Part shown: piece by piece, positions 58,566 through 64,000 of the stretch
How positions within the stretch are numbered: the stretch's first letter is position 1
Layout of the letters: each line of letters opens with the position of its first letter
Source of the DNA: Cephalopachus bancanus
Lineage: Eukaryota > Chordata > Mammalia > Primates > Tarsiidae
Direction: 5' to 3'
NCBI GenBank assembly: GCA_027257055.1
Contig: JAPVLO010000384.1
Coordinates: 1,488,001-1,552,000 of the forward strand
DNA: 64,000 nucleotides
Translations under genes and position numbers: made by a program
The notes under the pieces: generated by a model
Told to the model about the DNA's origin: nothing
What the model saw: only the letters and a program-made list of their open reading frames with translations
Database searches by the model: none

Positions 58566-60787
58566 TTTTTTTTTTTTTTACTCTGCCACATTCACTTCAA
58601 TTTCTCTCCTTATCCCCTCTCCCTCCTAGCTCCTAAATCCAGGTAATAGAGGCTAATCTACTTGGGATAACAGCAGAGGTTGAATAAGGATGTGCAATGA
58701 TCAGATTCATGGGACCAAGTTATTGTGTTTCCATTCAACTCCGTCACTACTTTAAAATATTATTTCATTTCACCTTTTTTTTTTCCTGATAGCTTCTGAT
58801 CACTTTCTAATTGACTGTGAGTGCCTCGTAGGTTTAGTTTCCTTCAAACTGAGCCTACAGAGAGAAAGCAATGAAAGAGAGAAATCCGATGAAAGCCCAG
58901 GATGGAGGCAGAAAGATGCTGCTACCAGCAGCATTGCAATGCCCTGAGAGAAGAGAGGAAGTTGAACAGTCTGGTGCTACAACTAGGTACCAAATTATCA
59001 TCTTGGTTCAATAATTTTATTTTCTTAATTTGAAGGTGCTTCTTTTTTTCCCCCAATGATAATGGCTAAGTCCAAAGGAAAAAATAAAAAAAGTATCTTT
59101 GTAAAATATTTTATTTTAAATTTCCATTTTAAAGAATCAGAAAAATGCTCTAAATGATGAAGTATTTGATTTGGCCTACATTTTACAGGCAGAAGAAGAA
59201 AGACAGAGAGATGTGCGTTCATACATTTTAAGTAAACTGTTTTTTTTTTTCTTGCTATTAAAGGAAAAGCTTTGAACTAGAAATATAAAACAATTCATTA
59301 AGATTAATCAGCTTTTCAGTTAGAGATAATACAGTAGTTTGAAAATCAACGGAATCACTGCTTCTGAATTATTTCCTAATTTATCTAGGAAATAAATGCC
59401 TATATTTTCAGGTACTAGTGACTTTATGTTTCTACAGGCAAGTTTGCCTAGAATGCTTTCAGTCACCCTAAGAATAAATATAAATTAAGTAAGGAGGCTT
59501 AATTCTCTCTGTTGAAAAGACTTTCTGCCCCTGTTTTACTTAGTTCATTTACTTTAGAAATTGTAAGTACTTTCTTCTTTTTTAAAATATGTATCTGAAT
59601 AGCTAGACCATTTGTCAGTTTTAAGACTGAGGAATGTCTTTTTCAAGAACTTGCGGGGGGAATGATATCCTTAGAATACAAACATCTAGAATGATAGTAC
59701 CCCTCTATTCCAGTTTGTAAGAAACTAACTTTAGCTGACTTCTGGCTCCAAGTTGTAAAGCGACCTGCTTTCATAAAGACATGAGAAAATTATTTGTTCT
59801 TTGCATAAAACCAGTTAATCTACACAGATAGCCGCCTCAGTTATCAGGTGAATTTAAGATAAGTCATGTGTAATAAGTAGTGCTTTGGGACCTCTTACTG
59901 GAGGACTGAGGTTGCTTCTTTTAAGAAAACGTGTATCAAGAATTATATCTGCTTGGTTATATATGAAGATCAAGATGTCTTTCTGTCTTTGTAGTTCTTA
60001 ACAGATTGCCTAGAATGTGCATTATATTTCATTTTAGTACTTATTCAGTAATCAAACTAGTTTACTTCTCTACTTTCTTTGTGGAGAAGATTTCTGAGTT
60101 GGGGGAAAAATTTTTGTTTTCAATTTTATTTTCCCAAAATCAGGCATGTTTTATTTCATCTAGGTATAACATACTTATAGACAAAGGTGAAAGCTGGCAG
60201 CCTAATGAAAATAAGTGGCCTACTAGCCATCAGATGTCCACTGATAAGAAGACATGATTTTCAGAATTTTTAGTTTAAAAAAATGTGTTTTAGAATATTT
60301 CCACTAAGTTTTGTGCAAGGTGAATGTGGAATAGGCTTTTTTTTTTGACTATAGAAGTTTTCTGGTGAAAAAAAAATACTCTAAAATACTCTAAAATAAT
60401 TACTGTATAGAACAAAAACAGATCACCAGAGTGTATTTTTATGCATATATTCAATAATATGAGTTTATTTTTGGAGCAATGTGCTGGGTTTTAAATTTAA
60501 TATATATGAACTTTTCCCCATTTCATTATGTTTGTTTTTAATTCTTTCCTATTTCTTTCTGTTTCTGTTGCTTGAATGGCTTCCAAGATAACTAGTTTAT
60601 AAAAAGTGACCCTCTTCTTCCTTCATCAATGTTCCCCTTACTTATTACCTGAAATGGACCACAGCAGTGCCACACTGACAAGTAAAAATAAAGCTTAGTG
60701 ACTTCTATACAATCCTTATTTCAATACCTTTTCTAAGAAAGAGAGTTCAGTCTGATTAAGGTTATACTCACTGTAGGAACTAGAAGA
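58566..60787. other. Unique intergenic DNA
   Basis: AT-rich, about 2.2 kb without recognised repeats. The ORFs at 59025-59222 and 60006-60257 have no domain. Confidence 0.5.
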
Positions 60788-60831
60788 AATCTAGGTTTAC
60801 TAAATAGAAAATCTAGGTTTACTAAATAGAA
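60788..60831 (+). repeat. 22-bp tandem duplication
   Basis: AATCTAGGTTTACTAAATAG plus AA, two exact adjacent copies, immediately outside the left end of the mariner element. Confidence 0.95.
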
Positions 60832-60835
60832 AATA

Positions 60836-61428
60836 TACACATGAGGGAGAGACCCCTCAGCATGGAGTTTATTTATAAAAATTGTGTATTTATTCTTACA
60901 TGTTTAAAATTAAGTCACCTCCCAGGTACTCTCCATATGATGTGATAAACCTGTCGAGATGCTTTTCTCGCTGCTCAAAACAGTTTTGAAACACGTCAAT
61001 TTTGATGTCTTTTAGTACTCTTGCCATTTTTTGTTTCACGTTGCCAAAATGTTTGTGTCCCTTTGAGGACTTTCTTCATCCAGGAAAACAAATAAACAAA
61101 AAACGTCACTCCAGGTGAGATCGGGTGAATAGGGAGGGTGGGGTATGGGGGTATGGGGGTCATGCCTTTCGGGGTCAAAAACTACTGAACACTCAGCGCT
61201 GCGTGACAAGGACACTCATAAATCACCCATCATGAAATGGGCAAATGGTTGACAGACTCTCCAACAAGTAAAAAACCACTGAAGCCAAATGCAGCGTCTC
61301 ACGACAACACTAACTAGTACACTGACGCCAATGGGTTCCTAGAACACTTACCCAGTGGGGAGTCCTATACTGCAAGGGTCCCACCCTCCAAAAAAATTTT
61401 CCGGGCTTTTTTTTGGTCCCCCTCGTAT
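60836..61428 (-). mobile_element. Internally deleted mariner-type DNA transposon
   Basis: About 590 bp with imperfect terminal inverted repeats: the right end read on the minus strand is TATACGAGGGGGACCAAAA; the left end on the plus strand is TATACACATGAGGGAGAGACC. Both ends lie in TA-rich flanks. The minus strand carries the C-terminal part of a mariner transposase. Autonomous mariners are about 1.3 kb, so the N-terminal half is missing or unrecognisable. Confidence 0.85.
60905..61205 (-). pseudogene. Mariner transposase C-terminal relic
   Basis: Transposase of cut-and-paste mariner elements. Reading the minus strand across small shifts: HAALSVQ then FLTPKGM, the hallmark HPPYSPDLTWSDVFF (third catalytic Asp region), MKKVLKGT, and the C-terminal QNCFEQREKHLDRFITSYGE then YLGGD before the 3' UTR. 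An in-frame TAG sits in the VQ-FL segment, the Asp normally before the HAALSV block is lost, and at least one frameshift lies before VLKGT. Not functional. Confidence 0.85.
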
Positions 61429-61959
61429 ATACGCTATATGTAAAAGTTGTGATAATATTGTTCTTACAAAGACAATACATTTTAATCAGAAACCTTAAAA
61501 TTTCCATACTTCTAAACTTATTAAAACTTGTTTATATTCTCCAAAATATTCTCCAAACACAGTGCCATCGAACATTGTTTGTAGAGTAAAAATCTATTCT
61601 GTAGTGCTAATTTTAAGTACATACATTAGCTGTGACAATGTTTTATGTCTATTTAAACTGATAATACAAATTTGATTTTCTAGAAAAAAATAAAATTACA
61701 TTACTTTTTCCACTTTGGAATATGCTCACTTGAGAGTGTCATGTGGGCCTATATCAGTGTATTGACTCTATCTTTCTTACTGTCTTTCTTTTTCTGTCTC
61801 TCTCTCTAATTGTTCTCCATTAAAAACAAATGTGACTCATTTTTGGAATGGGGAGTGTTTCAGCAGTGGGTACATATGTCATCACTCTAATGCTGTCTAA
61901 TCCAAGCATTCACAAGAGCTAGGTACACACATATCTTTTAAATGACATTCACAAAAGCC
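61429..61959. other. Unique intergenic DNA
   Basis: No repeat or gene recognised. Confidence 0.5.
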
Positions 61960-62625
61960 TGTAAAGCTGTGGTAATCCCCTAACTGGCTTTCCTGCTTCA
62001 TTCTTGCTCTCCTAATGTCCATTCTCAGAACAGAGGCCATAGGGTCACTGAAAGGGAAATCAGATCATGACCGCTCAATCCTCCAGACTGCCCATCTCCA
62101 TGGTGTAAAAGCCAGCGTTCTTCCTGCAATACTCCCTCTGACCTGCTCCCCCACTCTCTCTCTGACCTGATTTTCTGTGTTTCTCCCCTGCCCACTTATA
62201 CCTCTGCAGTCACACAGGCCACCCCCTTGTCCTCCAGCTCACAAGGCTTGCACTTGGCACTTCTTACCTCTATCAGAGTTGCCTTGTCTTGAGCCATCGG
62301 AGTGATTCACTCCCTTGCCTCACTTGTGTCTTCACACAGATGTCACCTTCAATGGCCTCCCTAGCTAAAATCACACCTCCTTTCCTCCCAAAGTCTGGGA
62401 TTCCTAAAATCCTTTTCTATTTTAGATTTTATGTTTAGCATCTGTCATTCCATACACACCCTATAAGTTGTTTATTTTTCTTGATTATGGTCAATGTCTT
62501 CCCAATAGAATATATATCCATGAAGGCAGAGATTTTTGTCTGTATTGTTTAACTGATGTATCCTGAGTGCCTAAGGCAGTGCCTAGTGTATGGTAGGTGT
62601 ACAAAAACTATTTACTTATTAGATA
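61960..62625 (+). mobile_element. L2 LINE, 3' portion
   Basis: Long L2 copy: AATCAGATCATGACCGCTCA (coding K-S-D-H-V type ORF2 end), CACAGGCCACCCCCTTGTCC, CCATGAAGGCAGAGATTTTT, TGATGTATCCTGAGTGCCTA, GCAGTGCCTAGTGTATGGTA. Ends near 62625 where a young Alu begins. No usable ORF. Confidence 0.9.
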
Positions 62626-62634
62626 AACATAAAA

Positions 62635-62949
62635 ATTGATAACATTTTTTTTTTTTTTTTGAGTTGGAGTCTCACTCTGTCGCCCAGACTGGAGTGCAGT
62701 GGCCGCTCCCGGCCACCGCAGCCTCAACCTGCTGGGCTCCGGCGATCCTTCCGCCTCAGCCTTCCAAGTAGCCGGAATTACAGGCATGCGCTACCATGCC
62801 CAGCTGATTTTTTGATTTATTGTAGAGATGAGGTCTCGCTGCCCATGCGGGTCTCGAACCCACGGGCTCAGGCAATCCACTCACCTCAGCCTCCCAAAGG
62901 CGCGGGATTACAGGCTGAGCCACCAAGCCCGGCTATTGATAACATTTTT
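62635..62949 (-). mobile_element. Young dimeric Alu, antisense
   Basis: T-tail 62644-62660, CpG-rich body (GGCCGCTCCCGGCCACCGC), linker GATTTTTTGATTTATTGTAG, 5' end CACCAAGCCCGGCT. Exact 15-bp TSD ATTGATAACATTTTT at 62635-62649 and 62935-62949. Confidence 0.98.
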
Positions 62950-62954
62950 AATTT

Positions 62955-63274
62955 AAAGAGTTAATAGCCGGACTCAGTGGCTCAGTCTGTAATCCCGCAT
63001 TTTGCGAGGCTGAGGCGAGTGGATTGCCTGAGCCGCAGGTTTGAGACACGCCTGAGCAACTTGGCGAGACCTCATCTCTACAATAAATCAAAAAATTAGC
63101 TGGGTGTGGTAGTAGGCTCCTGTAGTTCCAGCTACTCGGAAGGCGGAGGTGGAAGGATCGCCGGAGTCCAGCAGGTGGAGGCTGTGGTGACCGGAAGTGG
63201 CCACTGCACTCCAGCCTGTGTGACAGAGTGAGACTCTAACTCAAAAAAAAAAAAAAAAAAAAAAAGAGTTAATA
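62955..63274 (+). mobile_element. Young dimeric Alu, sense
   Basis: GCCGGACTCAGTGGCTCAGT start, linker CTACAATAAATCAAAAAATT, pure A-tail 63243-63265. Exact TSD AAAGAGTTAATA at 62955-62966 and 63263-63274. Lies 30-odd bp from the antisense Alu, 5' ends facing. Confidence 0.98.
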
Positions 63275-63435
63275 AACATTTGTCCAAGGCCTCAGGAACA
63301 GCTACTAAGTAATAGATAGCAACAAGATTGAAACCAGGAAAGGTAAATTAACAAAGCTAAAGGCCATTTTATATGCCCAAAAGAGCTTCCAGTGGTTATC
63401 ATCCCTTTCCTCAACTGAAGCGTCTTTGGAGATAC

Positions 63436-64000
63436 TGCCAACATAATAATCAGTAGTGTTTATAGGCATAGATTATGTTCCAAGCCCTGTTCCATAGGCT
63501 AGCACTTGAGAATGAGGCCAACAGGCAAGGATTTGCTTGCTTGAAACTTGTCTTCTAGTTGAGAAGTACAAACAATAAATAAATGAAAGCATTTTTTAGT
63601 GACAGACATTGTGAAATGTGACGTTGCCATATTGGGTGCTTAGGGTATAGTGGCAGAGGGAATCTATTTTAAATCTGGAGTGCAGAGAAGAATTTTTTGA
63701 GAAACAGAAATTCAATCCAAAGTCTTCGTGAAAAGAATAAGATGTCTACAAAGATCTGGGCAGAGAATCGCTAGCATAAAGTTTTATAGTTGGAAAGAGC
63801 TTAGCACACTGGAATTTAGAAAGCCCAGAGTGATTAGAACACAGACTAATGGAACAGCGTTATATGAGGTAACTTTAGAGAGGCAGGGGTTCACATAAGG
63901 CCTCTTAAGCCAAAGTAAGTAAGCACTGAACTATTTCTTAAGCAAAGGAATCGCTTGATGTGTTTTACTGAACACAGATCGCCCTAGTTGTGACTTGACA
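63436..64000 (+). repeat. Ancient mammalian-wide repeat, unclassified (runs off the window)
   Basis: AAGCCCTGTTCCATAGGCTA, AATGAGGCCAACAGGCAAGG, CTTGTCTTCTAGTTGAGAAG and, near the end, AAGCACTGAACTATTTCTTA and AAAGGAATCGCTTGATGTG follow the same order of blocks as 18850-19560. Probably the same old family; name not determined. Right end not reached. Confidence 0.45.

Noticed and set aside
1..64000. CRISPR arrays, bacterial operons, phage genes, rRNA or tRNA genes
   Set aside because: No spaced direct repeats, no tRNA cloverleaf beyond MIR-type relics, and all coding similarity is to vertebrate retrotransposons or mariner.

Overview
This window looks like a gene desert from a strepsirrhine primate, most likely a lemur. 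I find no cellular protein-coding gene, rRNA, tRNA or CRISPR array. The evidence for the organism is: (i) dimeric Alu elements with full A-tails and exact target-site duplications (TSDs) that share an unusual linker (CTACAATAAATCAAAAAATT) and are not human AluS/AluY types; (ii) a young LINE-1 lineage whose 3' UTR ends in a shared block (CCTAACCCTGAATTGTACCC), seen about ten times in both orientations; (iii) a background of eutherian fossils (L2, MIR, L1M, MLT1, Tigger). The lemur assignment is inference from these repeats; strepsirrhine is firmer.

Layout. 1-3.6 kb: Alus, an FLAM monomer and an AT-rich imperfect palindrome. 3.65-11.27 kb: a full-length-class L1 (L1-A, plus strand, with two Alu insertions) nested inside an older antisense L1 3' end. 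11.3-20.4 kb: unique sequence with Alus, MLT1, L1M, MIRs and a short young L1. 20.4-21.3 kb: a twin-primed (5'-inverted) L1. 22-28 kb: MIR, L2, MLT1 and an L1 flanked by a duplication of about 175 bp. 28.3-28.8 kb: repeat-free sequence with enhancer-like character. 29.6-36.9 kb: a mosaic of ancient L1M pieces broken by two young antisense L1s and an Alu. 38.8-45.4 kb: L1-B (antisense), the best preserved L1, with a 455-codon open reverse-transcriptase segment, a CpG-rich 5' UTR and about 190 bp of non-L1 DNA between its 5' end and its TSD. 45.8-48 kb: MLT1, a probable ERV LTR and an old L1 fragment. 48.8-55.9 kb: L1-C (plus). 55.9-64 kb: FLAM, Tigger-type element, a second candidate conserved block, a mariner relic, L2 and a head-to-head Alu pair.

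The only protein-coding content is retrotransposon ORF1/ORF2 and one mariner transposase remnant, all disrupted. Nothing looks like a new multi-gene system. The interest lies in the insertion history: nesting, twin priming, one very long flanking duplication, a candidate 5' transduction, divergent L1 promoters, and two candidate conserved noncoding elements. Boundaries were read by eye and are good to a few bases where a TSD is given, otherwise to about 10-50 bases.
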